Below are positions 15,806 through 25,017 of a stretch of 64,000 nt of DNA, piece by piece. Position 1 is the stretch's first letter; every line of letters starts with the position of its first letter. Source of the stretch: PALSA-1004 sp041483135 (GTDB lineage Bacteria; Pseudomonadota; Gammaproteobacteria; Burkholderiales; SG8-41). The translations under genes were made by a program, and so were the position numbers. The notes below the pieces were generated by a model. It made no database searches. It was not told where the DNA came from and saw nothing but the letters and a program-made list of their open reading frames with translations. The DNA lies in the NCBI GenBank assembly GCA_041483135.1, contig JBGPFE010000018.1:1-64000 (forward strand). Direction: 5' to 3'.

Positions 15806-16708
15806 GTGATTCCACCGCTCACCGACCGCCGCTGGTTCAATTCCTTCCTCGCCTGGTACTTCGTGACCGTGTGGGGCTCGGGCTACCTGGCCACCAAAAT
15901 CGGGCTGCAATACGCGGCGCCGTTCACTTTTCTTACGCTGCGCTTCGCGTTCGGCGTCCTGTGCATGCTGCCGATCGTGCTGATCGCGCGCGCGCCGTGG
16001 CCCGCTTCGCGCGCCGAGCTCGGGCATATCATCATCGCCGGGTTGCTGATGCACGCAATGAACCTCGGCGGCAGCCATTACACGCAGTACCTCGGCGTGT
16101 CGGCGGGCATCACCGCGGTGCTGCTGTCGGTGCAGCCGCTCCTGACTGCGCTGATCGCGTCGCGGTGGATGGGGGAAAAGCTCACCGGACGGCAATGGCT
16201 GGGGGTCGCGCTCGGGCTCGCCGGCGTGGTGCTGGTGGTGTGGCACAAGATCGACGTGCGCGAAATGACGCTCGGCAGCCTGTTGGCGGTCGTTACCGCG
16301 CTGCTGGCGGTGACCGCGGGCACGCTATACCAACGCGAGTTCTGCCCGCTCGTCGATTTGCGCATGTCGGCACTGGTGCAGTTCATCGCGTCGACGCTGA
16401 CTCTGGCGCCGCTCGCCTGGGTTGTCGAGGGCTTCAAGGTGAATTGGGCGTGGCCGATGATCGGCGCGATCGTGTTCCTGGTGATCGGCGCTTCGATTCT
16501 CGCGGTGAACGCGCTGCACACGTTGATGCGCCACGGCGAAGCCACGCGCGTCACCAGCCTGGTTTATCTGACGCCGATTTTCGCGGTAGTGCTCGAGATG
16601 GCGCTGTTCAAAGTAGTGCCGAGCATGCTGTCCGTTGTTGGTATCGCTGTCACCTGTGCCGGCGTCGCGATGGTCGCATGGAAACGCGACTCGCCGGCGC
16701 CGGAATGA
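15806..16708 (+). CDS. EamA/DMT-family transporter
   Basis: A 300-residue protein with ten predicted membrane helices and two EamA repeats, the layout of drug/metabolite (RhaT/YdcZ-like) exporters. The first helix carries WGSGYLATKIGLQYAAPF and the first repeat ends GVSAGITAVLLSVQPLLTALIA. The substrate cannot be inferred. The start is a GTG at 15806; an upstream ATG at 15783 opens only a short 8-codon frame ending in a TGA that overlaps this GTG, possibly coupling initiation. It is divergent from the DUF47-pit pair across a 196-bp intergenic region. Confidence 0.88.
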   Translation: MIPPLTDRRWFNSFLAWYFVTVWGSGYLATKIGLQYAAPFTFLTLRFAFGVLCMLPIVLIARAPWPASRAELGHIIIAGLLMHAMNLGGSHYTQYLGVSAGITAVLLSVQPLLTALIASRWMGEKLTGRQWLGVALGLAGVVLVVWHKIDVREMTLGSLLAVVTALLAVTAGTLYQREFCPLVDLRMSALVQFIASTLTLAPLAWVVEGFKVNWAWPMIGAIVFLVIGASILAVNALHTLMRHGEATRVTSLVYLTPIFAVVLEMALFKVVPSMLSVVGIAVTCAGVAMVAWKRDSPAPE

Positions 16709-16790
16709 CGCCCGCAGGAATGAAATGCCGTCTGCGTCGCGGGAACGCGGGTAAAATTGCGGTTTTACCGGCATCGCCCGCACCCGCGTA

Positions 16791-17918
16791 GTGACACTCG
16801 CCTTCGTTCTGCCGTTCACCATCATGCTGCACCTCGCGTACGCGGGCACCCGCGTCACGCTGTCGTTGTTCGCTCTGAGCCTGCAGGCTTCGCCGTTTAC
16901 GGTGGGAGTCCTGTTGTCGCTGCTCGCGCTGGTGCCGATGACATTCTCGGTCGCGGTGGGACGCATGATCGACCGCATCGGCGTGCACCGTCCGATGCTG
17001 GTCGGCGCGACGTTGCTGTTCACCGGCATCATGATCGCGGTGATATCGCCCACTCTGCCCGCGCTGTTCGCCACCAGTTGCCTTGCCGGCTCCGGCTTCA
17101 TTCTGTTCCACATCGCGGTCAACTACCTGGCGGCGGTGATCGGCCGGCCCGAGGACCGCGTTAGGAATTTCAACTGGCTCGCACTCAGTTTTTCGACGTC
17201 GGGTTTTCTCGGGCCGATGATCGCGGGATTCGCGATCGACTGGATCGGGTACCGCCGCACGATGCTGCTGCTCGCCTGCTTTGCGCTCGTCACGCTGATC
17301 GCGCTGCTCATCAAGCGCATCGAGGTGCCGCGGCAACCGGCCGACGAGCCCGGCACGAAACGGCGGCGGCTCGTCGATCTGTTGCGCAGCAAGACGATGC
17401 GGCGCGTGTTCGTCGTGAGCGGGCTGCTGTCGATGGTGTGGGACCTGTTCTCGTTTGTCGTGCCTATCCACGGCAGGACCATTGGCCTGTCGGCCTCGAC
17501 CATCGGGCTCATTCTCGGCGCTTTCGGCGGCGCGGTGTTCGTGGTGCGGCTCGCGCTGCCGCTCGTAATCCACCGCCTGGGCGAATGGCAATTGCTGATA
17601 GGGGCGATGATCTCGACCGGGATTGCGCTGTTCGTTTTCCCGCTCGTGAAGACTGTGCCGGTGCTGATTGCGCTCGGATTTTTTCTCGGTGCGGGTCTCG
17701 GCGGCGCGCAGCCGATGATCATGTCGCTGCTCTACAGTAAGGCGCCGCCGGGCCGCGGCGCGGAGGCCATCGGCGTGCGCACGTTGCTGATCAACATCAG
17801 CCAGACCGCAATTCCGCTGTTGTTCGGCGCGCTGGGCGCCGCGCTCGGCATGACGCCGGTATTCTGGACCATGGCGGCATTGCTGGTAGGCGCCGGTTAT
17901 TTCGTGCGCAAACCCTGA
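16791..17918 (+). CDS. Major facilitator superfamily transporter
   Basis: A 375-residue MFS protein starting at a GTG, with about 11-12 membrane helices and a central cytoplasmic loop rich in Arg and Lys (EPGTKRRRLVDLL). The MFS signature between helices 2 and 3 reads GRMIDRIGVHRPMLVG. Compact length and lack of a large extracellular loop fit a drug or small-metabolite exporter; substrate unknown. The upstream segment contains a short hairpin GGTAAAA-N6-TTTTACC (16750-16769) just before the start. The gene ends ahead of a strong hairpin terminator. Confidence 0.87.
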   Translation: MTLAFVLPFTIMLHLAYAGTRVTLSLFALSLQASPFTVGVLLSLLALVPMTFSVAVGRMIDRIGVHRPMLVGATLLFTGIMIAVISPTLPALFATSCLAGSGFILFHIAVNYLAAVIGRPEDRVRNFNWLALSFSTSGFLGPMIAGFAIDWIGYRRTMLLLACFALVTLIALLIKRIEVPRQPADEPGTKRRRLVDLLRSKTMRRVFVVSGLLSMVWDLFSFVVPIHGRTIGLSASTIGLILGAFGGAVFVVRLALPLVIHRLGEWQLLIGAMISTGIALFVFPLVKTVPVLIALGFFLGAGLGGAQPMIMSLLYSKAPPGRGAEAIGVRTLLINISQTAIPLLFGALGAALGMTPVFWTMAALLVGAGYFVRKP

Positions 17919-17982
17919 ACTCCGGGGAACGGCTGTCCGGGCCAGATCAGCGCGGCGGCCGATTGTCCCCGCTGAAAAGACA

Positions 17983-18018
17983 AACAGCCGGGTGCCGCTC
18001 ACGCGGCACCCGGCTGTT
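17983..18018. terminator. Bidirectional hairpin terminator between MFS and SWIB genes
   Basis: A perfect 16-bp stem (17983-17998 with 18003-18018) closes a TCAC loop. On the minus strand the stem is followed by TGTCTTTTC and on the plus strand by GCTTTGTTGC, so termination is stronger for the leftward SWIB gene but possible for both. The two genes converge here. Confidence 0.75.
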
Positions 18019-18032
18019 GCTTTGTTGCTGGA

Positions 18033-18057
18033 CCGTGGTCCGGTTGCCGGACCACGG
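18033..18057. other. Second perfect hairpin in the same convergent gap
   Basis: An 11-bp perfect stem CCGTGGTCCGG with a TTG loop and CCGGACCACGG, 14 bp from the preceding terminator and 8 bp from the SWIB stop codon. It lacks a T-run and may act as an mRNA 3'-end stabiliser or backup terminator for the SWIB transcript. Confidence 0.5.
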
Positions 18058-18065
18058 GAATTACA

Positions 18066-18353
18066 TCACTTGAGGTGCTTGCTGACCAGTTTGGTCATTT
18101 CGAACATCGACACCTGGCGCTTGCCGCCGAACACGTCGCGCAACTTGTCGTCGGCGTTGATCATGCGGCGGTTCTTGCTGTCCTGCAGCCCGTGACGCTT
18201 GATGTAGCCCCACAGTTTCTTGGTGACCTCGGTACGCGGGTACGGGCCGCCGCCAATCACGGCAGCCAGCGAGGCGGAAATCTGCATCGGCTTCATGAAT
18301 GCGGCGCTTGGTTTACGTCCTGATTTCTTCTTCGCGGCTTTTTTCTTGGCCAT
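18066..18353 (-). CDS. SWIB/MDM2 domain-containing protein
   Basis: A 95-residue protein from the ATG at 18353, preceded by AAAGGAGAG. A Lys-rich N-terminus (MAKKKAAKKKSGRKPS) leads into a SWIB domain with LAAVIGGGPYPRTEVTKKLW and the C-terminal VFGGKRQVSMFEMTKLVSKHL. Bacterial SWIB proteins are mainly known in chlamydiae and some proteobacteria; the basic tail suggests nucleic-acid or nucleoid association, but the bacterial role is not settled. It is monocistronic, ending at two hairpins. Confidence 0.92.
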   Translation of the reverse strand: MAKKKAAKKKSGRKPSAAFMKPMQISASLAAVIGGGPYPRTEVTKKLWGYIKRHGLQDSKNRRMINADDKLRDVFGGKRQVSMFEMTKLVSKHLK

Positions 18354-18582
18354 CGTCTTCTCTCCTTTAAAGACACGGATATCACCCACCATTGGGTTGA
18401 CGCGATTGTAATCCAAACTTTGCGTTTGTGGTGCAATCTTAGAGAGAAAATCTGCCCGGCACGCCCCCGGTAATTCGGGGTTACGGCACCCCGCCCCCCC
18501 CTCGTTTATCATGCTGCTGTGCGGCGTTGAAATCCCGAGTTGAAAGGAATAGAGTCAGCGGTTCCCACCGGAGGAGAACCCC

Positions 18583-19053
18583 ATGGCCACCCAAATACCG
18601 CTCAACGTCAACGGCAGGACACAGACCGTGACCGTCGACGACCCGCAGATGCCGTTGTTATACGCGCTGCGCAACGATGTCGGCCTGCACGGACCGCGCT
18701 ATGGCTGCGGCCTTGGCCAATGCGGCGCCTGTACCGTGCATATCGACGGCAAGGCGGTGCGCTCGTGCCAGTTCCCGCTCGCCAAAGCCGCCGGCAGGAA
18801 GATTCTCACGCTGGAAGGGCTGGGTTCGTCCGCCCAACCGCACCCGCTGCAAAAGGCGTTCATCGCCGAGCAGGCGGTGCAGTGCGGCTATTGCATTAAC
18901 GGCATGATCATGCAGGCAAAAGCGCTGCTCGACACGAACCGGCACCCGAGCGACGATCAGATAAAACAAGCGCTTGCCCACAACCTGTGCCGCTGCGGCA
19001 CGCATGTACGCATCGTGCGCGCCGTCAAGCGCGCAGCTGCGGAAATGGCGTAA
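18583..19053 (+). CDS. Molybdenum hydroxylase [2Fe-2S] subunit (isoquinoline 1-oxidoreductase alpha-like)
   Basis: A 156-residue ferredoxin-type subunit with a GGAGGAGAA ribosome-binding site. The plant-type [2Fe-2S] cluster motif YGCGLGQCGACTVHIDG is near residues 43-59 and a fourth Cys follows in RSCQFPL. The proximal cluster lies in the helical domain: VQCGYCINGMIM and LCRCGTHVRIV. It passes electrons from the Mo cofactor subunit encoded 12 bp downstream. Sequence and the two-gene layout resemble IorA of isoquinoline 1-oxidoreductase, though the substrate here is unknown. Confidence 0.92.
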   Translation: MATQIPLNVNGRTQTVTVDDPQMPLLYALRNDVGLHGPRYGCGLGQCGACTVHIDGKAVRSCQFPLAKAAGRKILTLEGLGSSAQPHPLQKAFIAEQAVQCGYCINGMIMQAKALLDTNRHPSDDQIKQALAHNLCRCGTHVRIVRAVKRAAAEMA

Positions 19054-19065
19054 GGAGAACAGACC

Positions 19066-21267
19066 ATGTTGAACCAGACCATTTCCCGGCGTGATTTCCT
19101 CAAGACCGGCGGCTCGCTGGTCGTCACATTTTCGCTGTCCGGTCTCGTCCCGGGCGCCGGCGCCCAGTCCAGCCCCACCGGTAAAACCGTGGCCGTCGAC
19201 GCGGTCGACGGCTTCGTCGCGATCGGCGCCGACGGCAGCGTCAGCATCTATTCCGGCAAGGTCGACCTCGGCACCGGGGTGCGCACCGCGCTGACCCAGA
19301 TTGCCGCCGATGAGCTCGACGTGCCGTTGGCGAAGGTCAAGGTCATCGAAGGCGATACCGCGTTGACGCCTGACCAGGGCCCGACCTACGGGAGCCTGTC
19401 GATCCAGATCGGCGGCATGCAGATCCGCCAGGCGTGCGCCACCGCGCGCGCGGCGCTGGTCGCCGAGGCGGCCAAGCGCTTGAACTCCGCGCCCGGCGAC
19501 GTGGCGACGCAGGACGGCATGTGCGTCGCCCGCGGCCAGCGCATAGCCTACAACGAGCTGATCGGCAACAAGGAGTTCCAGCTCAAGGTCGACCCGAAGG
19601 CGTCGCTCAAAGACCCGGCGAAATACAAGGTGGTCGGCAAGTCGGTGCCGCGGCTCGACATCCCGGCCAAGGTCACCGGCGAATTCCAGTACATGCAGGA
19701 CTTCAGGCTGCCGGGCATGCTGCACGGCCGCGTGATACGCCCCGCCGGAGTGCACTCCGAGCTGATCTCGTACGACGACGCCGCGGCGAAACGGGTGCCG
19801 GGCTTCGTGCAGACCGTGCGCAAGGGCAATTACCTTGCGGTGGTCGCGACCTCGGAATGGGCGGCGATCCGCGCGAGCCGCGCGGTCAAGGCCAAGTGGT
19901 CGAAGTGGGAGGGCCTGCCGGACAGCAAGAACCTGTGGGAGTACGTGCGCAAGACCAAGATCAACAAGGACGAAGAACTGCAGAAAGTCGGCAACTCCGC
20001 CGACGCGCTCAAGAGCGGCGCGAAGAAAATGAGCGCGACTTTCGATTTCGCGATCCACACTCACGGCTCGATCGGGCCGTCGTGCGCGGTCGCCGAGTGG
20101 AAAGACGGCAAAGTCACGTGCTGGAGCGCGTCGCAGGCAACGCACCTCTTGCGCAAGCAGATGGCGCAGATGCTGAAGATGAAAGAGCAGGACGTGCGCT
20201 GCCTCTATATCGACGGCTCGGGCTGCTACGGCCGCAATGGCCACGAGGACGCGGCGGCCGACGCCGTGCTGATCGCGAAGGAAGTCGGCAAGCCGGTGCG
20301 CGTGCAATGGATGCGCGCCGACGAGCACGGCTGGGACCCGAAAGGACCGCCGACGCTCATCGACTACCGCGGCGCGCTCGATGCCAAGGGCAACATCGCG
20401 GCGTGGGAATCGGAAGTGTTCATCCCCGACCGGCCTTCGCAAATCTCGGTGACGTTGGTCGCGGCCGATCTCGCCGGACTGCCGAAGGAATCGGCGCATC
20501 CGGGCAACATCCATCAGGCGCTCGCGATCCCGTATACGATCCCCAACATCAAGGCGACTGCGCATTGGCTCGCTGAAACGCCGCTCAAGCCGTCGTGGAT
20601 CCGCACGCCGGGCCGCATGCAGAACACCTTCGGCAACGAAGTGTTCATGGACGAACTGGCGTCTGCCGCCAACGCCGACCCGGTCGAGTTCAGGTTGCGG
20701 CATTTGAACGACAAGCGCGGCATCGAGTGCCTGGAGCGCGCGGCCAGGCTGGCGGACTGGACGCCGCGCAAGTCGCGGCCCGAATATTCGGGCGACATCG
20801 CGTACGGCCGCGGCGTGTCGTACATCAAATACGAGCTGGTGCGCACATACGTCGCGGTGGTGGCCAACGTCGAAGTCAACAAGAAGACCGGCAAGATCAG
20901 GGTCACGAAATTCCACGTCGCCCACGATTGCGGCCAGATCATCAACCCCGACGGGCTGAAGAACCAGATCGAAGGCAACGTGGTGCAGACGACAAGCCGC
21001 ACGCTGATCGAGGAACTCAAGTTCAACCGCTCGGCGGTCACCAGCCTCGACTGGAAGAGCTACCCGATCCTGACCTTCCCCGACGTGCCGGAGGTCGCGA
21101 TGGATCTGATCGACCGGCCGAACGAGAAGCCGTGGGGCGCGGGCGAGCCGACCGCGGCGGTGGTGCCGTCGGCGATCTCGAACGCGGTGTTCGACGCGCT
21201 CGGCATCCGGCTGCGCTCGGTGCCGTTCACGCCCGACAAGGTGTTGGCAGCGCTGAAAACCGCATAA
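19066..21267 (+). CDS. Xanthine dehydrogenase-family molybdopterin-binding subunit (IorB-like), Tat-exported
   Basis: A 733-residue Mo-pterin subunit. The N-terminus carries a Tat signal, SRRDFLKTGGSLVVTFSLSG, so the two-subunit enzyme is probably periplasmic. IorB-like segments include VDLGTGVRTALTQIAADEL, GPTYGSLSIQIGG, and the C-terminal GAGEPTAAVVPSAISNAVFDALG, whose Glu is the expected catalytic residue beside the Mo centre. The variant segment WIRTPGRMQNTFGNEVFMDEL matches the Arg-rich cofactor loop. No cytochrome c or XdhC-type maturation gene lies next to it, so the electron acceptor and maturation factors must be elsewhere. Substrate is likely an N-heterocycle or aldehyde, by family only. 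Confidence 0.9.
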   Translation: MLNQTISRRDFLKTGGSLVVTFSLSGLVPGAGAQSSPTGKTVAVDAVDGFVAIGADGSVSIYSGKVDLGTGVRTALTQIAADELDVPLAKVKVIEGDTALTPDQGPTYGSLSIQIGGMQIRQACATARAALVAEAAKRLNSAPGDVATQDGMCVARGQRIAYNELIGNKEFQLKVDPKASLKDPAKYKVVGKSVPRLDIPAKVTGEFQYMQDFRLPGMLHGRVIRPAGVHSELISYDDAAAKRVPGFVQTVRKGNYLAVVATSEWAAIRASRAVKAKWSKWEGLPDSKNLWEYVRKTKINKDEELQKVGNSADALKSGAKKMSATFDFAIHTHGSIGPSCAVAEWKDGKVTCWSASQATHLLRKQMAQMLKMKEQDVRCLYIDGSGCYGRNGHEDAAADAVLIAKEVGKPVRVQWMRADEHGWDPKGPPTLIDYRGALDAKGNIAAWESEVFIPDRPSQISVTLVAADLAGLPKESAHPGNIHQALAIPYTIPNIKATAHWLAETPLKPSWIRTPGRMQNTFGNEVFMDELASAANADPVEFRLRHLNDKRGIECLERAARLADWTPRKSRPEYSGDIAYGRGVSYIKYELVRTYVAVVANVEVNKKTGKIRVTKFHVAHDCGQIINPDGLKNQIEGNVVQTTSRTLIEELKFNRSAVTSLDWKSYPILTFPDVPEVAMDLIDRPNEKPWGAGEPTAAVVPSAISNAVFDALGIRLRSVPFTPDKVLAALKTA

Positions 21268-21288
21268 CAGGCAATCGCTCAGGGATCA

Positions 21289-21316
21289 ACGGCGCCGCTT
21301 GCGGCGCCGTTTTTTT
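21289..21316 (+). terminator. Rho-independent terminator after the Mo-hydroxylase operon
   Basis: ACGGCGCCGC and GCGGCGCCGT form a GC-rich stem with a very small TT centre (effectively 9 bp with a 4-base loop), followed directly by TTTTTT. It starts 22 bp after the stop codon. Confidence 0.88.
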
Positions 21317-21426
21317 GTTGCTGCGGCGGCAACTTGCGGGAGAACCGGGTAAAAGCAGTATGATAAGTCTTACCGGTTCGCACATCGGCACGCCGCCCGC
21401 GCTTACATTCATCGTTTCCTTCAGCC

Positions 21427-22647
21427 ATGCCGTTACGCGCGCTTTACGTCGATTTCAACTCCTACTTCGCCTCGGTCGAGCAACAGGAGCGCCGCGAGCT
21501 GCGCGGCAGGCCGGTCGCGGTGCTGCCGGTGATCGCCGACAGCACGTGCTGCATCGCCGCCAGCTACGAGGCGAAAAAATTCGGCGTCAAGACCGGCACC
21601 CGCGTGTCGGATGCGAAGCGCCTGTGCCCCGGCATCGAGCTGGTCGAAGCGCGCCCGGCAAAATATGTCGAGACCCACCACCGGCTGGTCGCGGCGGTCG
21701 AAAGCTGCATCCACGTCGGGCACGTGTATTCGATCGACGAGATGACGTGCGAGCTGCTCGGCCGCGAGCGGCAGCGCGATAAGGCACTCGCCATCGCCAA
21801 GCGCATCAAGCGCACGATCGCGGAGACGGTCGGAGCCGAGCTGCGCTGCTCGATCGGCATCGCGCCGAATACCTTCCTCGCCAAGACCGCGTCCGACATG
21901 CAGAAGCCGGACGGCTGCATAGTAATCGAAGACCGCGATCTGCCGCGGAGTCTGTTCGGTTTGCAATTGCGCGATCTGTGCGGCATCGGCCCGGCGATGG
22001 AAAAGCGCTTGCGGGAGCACGCGATCGATACCGTCGAAAAGTTGTGCGGCGCGAGCAAACCGGAATTGCGCAAAGCGTGGGGCGGCATCGAAGGCGAACG
22101 CGTCCACGCCAGGCTGCGCGGCGAGGACGTGCAGGCGGCGCCGAGCAAGCGCTCGAGCGTCGGCCATTCGCACGTGCTGCCGCCGCACTTGCGCTCACGC
22201 GAGGCCGCCTGCTCGGTGCTGCACCGTCTCCTGCAGAAAGCCGCGATGCGGCTGCGCGATTACCGGCTGATCGCCGGCGCGCTGCACGTCAGCGTCAAAT
22301 GCGTCGACGGCACGTGCTGGGAAAACCACATCGGCTGCGATCCCACCAGCGATACCGTGCAACTGCTCAAAGCGCTGGCGCGGCTGTGGCGCGAATATCC
22401 GAAGACCGCGGCCAAGCCGCTCGCGGTCGGCGTGACCCTGCTCGAATTGAACGACGAGACCAGCCAATCGGGCGCGTTGTTCGACCGCGTCGATTCGCGT
22501 GACAAGCTCAATTCGGCGATCGACGGGCTCAACCTGAAATACGGCAAGCACACGCTTTACTTCGGCGGCGCATACCTCGCGCTCAAGTCCGCGCCGATGC
22601 GCATCTCGTTCAATCACGTCCCGGATGTCAGGGTCGAAGGTGACTAG
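21427..22647 (+). CDS. Y-family DNA polymerase (DinB/Pol IV-like)
   Basis: A 406-residue translesion polymerase. The catalytic carboxylates are present: Asp9 in YVDFNSYFASVEQQ and the Asp/Glu pair in YSIDEMTCELLG. The finger segment is IAASYEAKKFGVKTGTRVSDA and the helix-hairpin-helix thumb has LCGIGPAMEKRL. Ser-Ile-Asp-Glu-Met instead of the E. coli DinB SLDEAYLD and the extended little-finger domain place it in a divergent DinB/UmuC branch. No clear LexA box was seen in the 160 bp upstream, so SOS control is not shown. Its 3' end overlaps the convergent hydrolase by 4 bp. Confidence 0.9.
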   Translation: MPLRALYVDFNSYFASVEQQERRELRGRPVAVLPVIADSTCCIAASYEAKKFGVKTGTRVSDAKRLCPGIELVEARPAKYVETHHRLVAAVESCIHVGHVYSIDEMTCELLGRERQRDKALAIAKRIKRTIAETVGAELRCSIGIAPNTFLAKTASDMQKPDGCIVIEDRDLPRSLFGLQLRDLCGIGPAMEKRLREHAIDTVEKLCGASKPELRKAWGGIEGERVHARLRGEDVQAAPSKRSSVGHSHVLPPHLRSREAACSVLHRLLQKAAMRLRDYRLIAGALHVSVKCVDGTCWENHIGCDPTSDTVQLLKALARLWREYPKTAAKPLAVGVTLLELNDETSQSGALFDRVDSRDKLNSAIDGLNLKYGKHTLYFGGAYLALKSAPMRISFNHVPDVRVEGD

Positions 22648-23594
22648 CCGCCATCCCGCGTATCAAGCCAGATGCCCAGCCCCTGCGCGTTGAGCTCGAT
22701 GTCGCCGGCGAAGACCTCGAGCACCTGCTCACGCGGCAACGCCCAGCCATAACGCCGCGCCTCGTCGAGCACGATCTGTCTGACGCCTGCCTTGAGGCGA
22801 TCATGGCGCGCCGGCCCGGCCGTGCGCTCGCGGCGCGCAAGCTCCGCGTGCGCGTCGACCAGCCGGTGCATATCGGCGCCCATGCGGGCGATGTCGCGCA
22901 CCTGGCTGTAGTGGGTCACGTAAATCGCGCCCGGCTTTAAACCCAGGATCAAGTCGAGCGAGCGGTGCTCCGCAGCCGGATCGAACTGCGTCGGGCTCGT
23001 CGTCGGGAACGCGTACTGGCGGCCGTCGCGGTCGAGCTCGCGGTAGGACAGGCCGAACGTGTCGCCCGCGAACAAGTGCCCGGACCCCGTGTCGAGCACT
23101 CCGACGTGATGTCGCGCGTGCCCCGGCGTGTCGAAAAAAACGAACTCGCGGCCGTTGAGCTTGAGCGACGACCCGTGCGGGGTCTCGATAATGCGTTCGC
23201 GCGGCACCGGCACGATATTGCCGTAAGTGCGGCGCGACTCTTCTGCGCCATACACTGCGATTGTGCTTGCAATCAGCTTGCCCGGATCGGCGATGTGCCG
23301 CGCACCGCGCGGGTGCACCGTCAGCATCGCATTCGGCAGCTGCGACAGCAGCAGACCCGCGCCGCCGGCATGATCGAGATGGATATGCGTAAGGATGACG
23401 TAATCGACCTGCCCGGGCGTCAGTCTCTTCGCGCGCAGCGCGTCGAGCACCCGCGGCACCGAACTGTTGACGCCGGCGTCGATGACCGCCGCACGGCCGC
23501 CTTCGACGACGAGGTGGATCGCATCGAGCCGCGGCCGCTGGTAACCGGAATCGATCGCGCTGATGCCGTGCTCGTAATCGATGACGTCGGCCAT
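22644..23594 (-). CDS. MBL-fold metallo-hydrolase
   Basis: A 316-residue metallo-beta-lactamase-fold protein. The metal motif THIHLDHAGG (about residues 69-78), FFDTPGHARHHVGV with its His, the Asp of FAGDTFG and YVTHYSQ supply the usual binuclear-site ligands. About 80 C-terminal residues form a helical extension. Homologues are generic hydrolases without a defined substrate. It begins 12 bp after phoR on the same strand, so it may be transcribed as the last gene of the pst-pho run. Confidence 0.87.
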   Translation of the reverse strand: MADVIDYEHGISAIDSGYQRPRLDAIHLVVEGGRAAVIDAGVNSSVPRVLDALRAKRLTPGQVDYVILTHIHLDHAGGAGLLLSQLPNAMLTVHPRGARHIADPGKLIASTIAVYGAEESRRTYGNIVPVPRERIIETPHGSSLKLNGREFVFFDTPGHARHHVGVLDTGSGHLFAGDTFGLSYRELDRDGRQYAFPTTSPTQFDPAAEHRSLDLILGLKPGAIYVTHYSQVRDIARMGADMHRLVDAHAELARRERTAGPARHDRLKAGVRQIVLDEARRYGWALPREQVLEVFAGDIELNAQGLGIWLDTRDGG

Positions 23595-23606
23595 GCGCGT
23601 TGCGTA

Positions 23607-24959
23607 TCAGCAGGCGTGGTTTGTGTCTGCGGCAGCCGCGACCACGCGAACGAGCCGGCGCGCCGGAAAGCGCGCTGCAAAGCGGCTGCCTTTGCCGTGC
23701 TCGCTGGTAATCTCGAGCGTGGCCTGGTGCCTGGTCAGCACGTGCTTGACGATCGCTAATCCTAGGCCGGTGCCGCCGGTTTCGCGCGAGCGCCCGCGGT
23801 CGACGCGGTAAAACCGCTCGGTGAGCCGCGGAATATGCTCCGCGGCGATGCCGAGGCCGCTGTCCTCGACCGCGAATTCGGCGCCGTCTGCGGTTGCGCG
23901 CCAAGTCAGGCGCACTTCACCGCCGGCTGGCGTATAGCGGATCGCGTTGGTGGCCAGGTTACCGAACGCGCTCGCGATCTCATTCTCGGAGCCCAGCAGG
24001 TCGAAACCCGGCTCGGCGTCGAGCGTAATACGGTGTCGGCCGCCGCCCAATGCTTCGGCCTCGGCCCGCAGCCTGTCAAGCAGCGGCGCGACCTTGATTC
24101 GATCCCCGAGCGATGGCTCCGGCGCCGATTCCAGCGTCGACAGCGTGAGCAGATCGTCGACGATGCGCTGCATGCGCTTGCTCTGCTCGGCCATCAGGTT
24201 GAGATAGTCGCGCGAGCGCTTGGGATCGAGCTGCAGTTCCTTGATGGTCTCGAGAAATCCCGATAGCACGGTGAGCGGCGTGCGCAGTTCATGCGACACG
24301 TTGGCAACGAAATCGCGGCGCATGGTCTCGAGCTTCTCGAGCCGGGTGACATCGCGCGACAGCAGCAGTTTTTGCGCATCGCCATAGGGGATGATCTGCA
24401 CCGACAGGGTCACGCCGGCGCCGCGCGGCGCGCGCAGTTCCATCGGCCGCGCGAAATCGCCGGATTCGACGTACGCGACGAACTCCGGCTGGCGCACGAG
24501 GTTGGTGACGGGCTGGCCGGCATCGGTCTCGACATTAAGATCGAGGTGGCGTTCGGCGGTGTCGTTACACCACTCGATGCGGTTGTCCGCGTCGAGTATC
24601 ACCACCCCGTCGGGATGCGCGCGGCCAGCCTGCCGGAAACGGGCCAGGGTTTTTGCGATCTGCTGGCGCTGCTTGGTCTGCGCGCGTTCGAACCGGTGGA
24701 GCAACGCAAACACGTAATCCCATATGCCGCGGCCATCCGGCACCTGCCCCGGCGTCGGCCGCTTTAGCCAGTCGACGAGCAAATCCACGTGCCGGACGTG
24801 GTGAAGAAGCAACAACAGAACACCGCCTGAGAATGACGCCCAGCCCGGAACGGCGCCGAAAATCAAGCCGGTTAGCATCGCGGCCACCGCGATCAGCGAG
24901 ACAGCGATTACGGTACGTGGCAGGAGATGGTCCACGCGGGCTCGTGTGGGAAATACCAC
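23607..24959 (-). CDS. phoR: Phosphate regulon sensor histidine kinase
   Basis: A 450-residue PhoR starting at a GTG. Two N-terminal membrane helices are followed by a PAS domain (GVVILDADNRIEWCNDTAERHL), the HisKA box ANVSHELRTPLTVLSGFLET with the phospho-accepting His, and a HATPase domain with N-box (NLATNAIRYTPAGGEV), VEDSGLGIA and GGTGLGLAIVKH. There is no large periplasmic domain, as expected for PhoR, which senses phosphate through PstSCAB-PhoU. It lies 58 bp downstream of phoB. Confidence 0.95.
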   Translation of the reverse strand: MVFPTRARVDHLLPRTVIAVSLIAVAAMLTGLIFGAVPGWASFSGGVLLLLLHHVRHVDLLVDWLKRPTPGQVPDGRGIWDYVFALLHRFERAQTKQRQQIAKTLARFRQAGRAHPDGVVILDADNRIEWCNDTAERHLDLNVETDAGQPVTNLVRQPEFVAYVESGDFARPMELRAPRGAGVTLSVQIIPYGDAQKLLLSRDVTRLEKLETMRRDFVANVSHELRTPLTVLSGFLETIKELQLDPKRSRDYLNLMAEQSKRMQRIVDDLLTLSTLESAPEPSLGDRIKVAPLLDRLRAEAEALGGGRHRITLDAEPGFDLLGSENEIASAFGNLATNAIRYTPAGGEVRLTWRATADGAEFAVEDSGLGIAAEHIPRLTERFYRVDRGRSRETGGTGLGLAIVKHVLTRHQATLEITSEHGKGSRFAARFPARRLVRVVAAAADTNHAC

Positions 24960-25017
24960 TGCAAATTATCGCACGCCGGCGCGGCCGCTGCAGGTGTTGC
25001 CGCAGCCATGCAGGGAT

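Noticed and set aside
18481..18504. C-rich run upstream of the Mo-hydroxylase operon as a regulatory or G-quadruplex element
   Set aside because: Only one long C-run and no four-tract pattern; no basis to call a structure.
18658..20925. 755-codon open frame on the minus strand across the Mo-hydroxylase genes
   Set aside because: Composition is Arg/Asp/His-rich with no domain; the plus-strand genes carry every cofactor motif.
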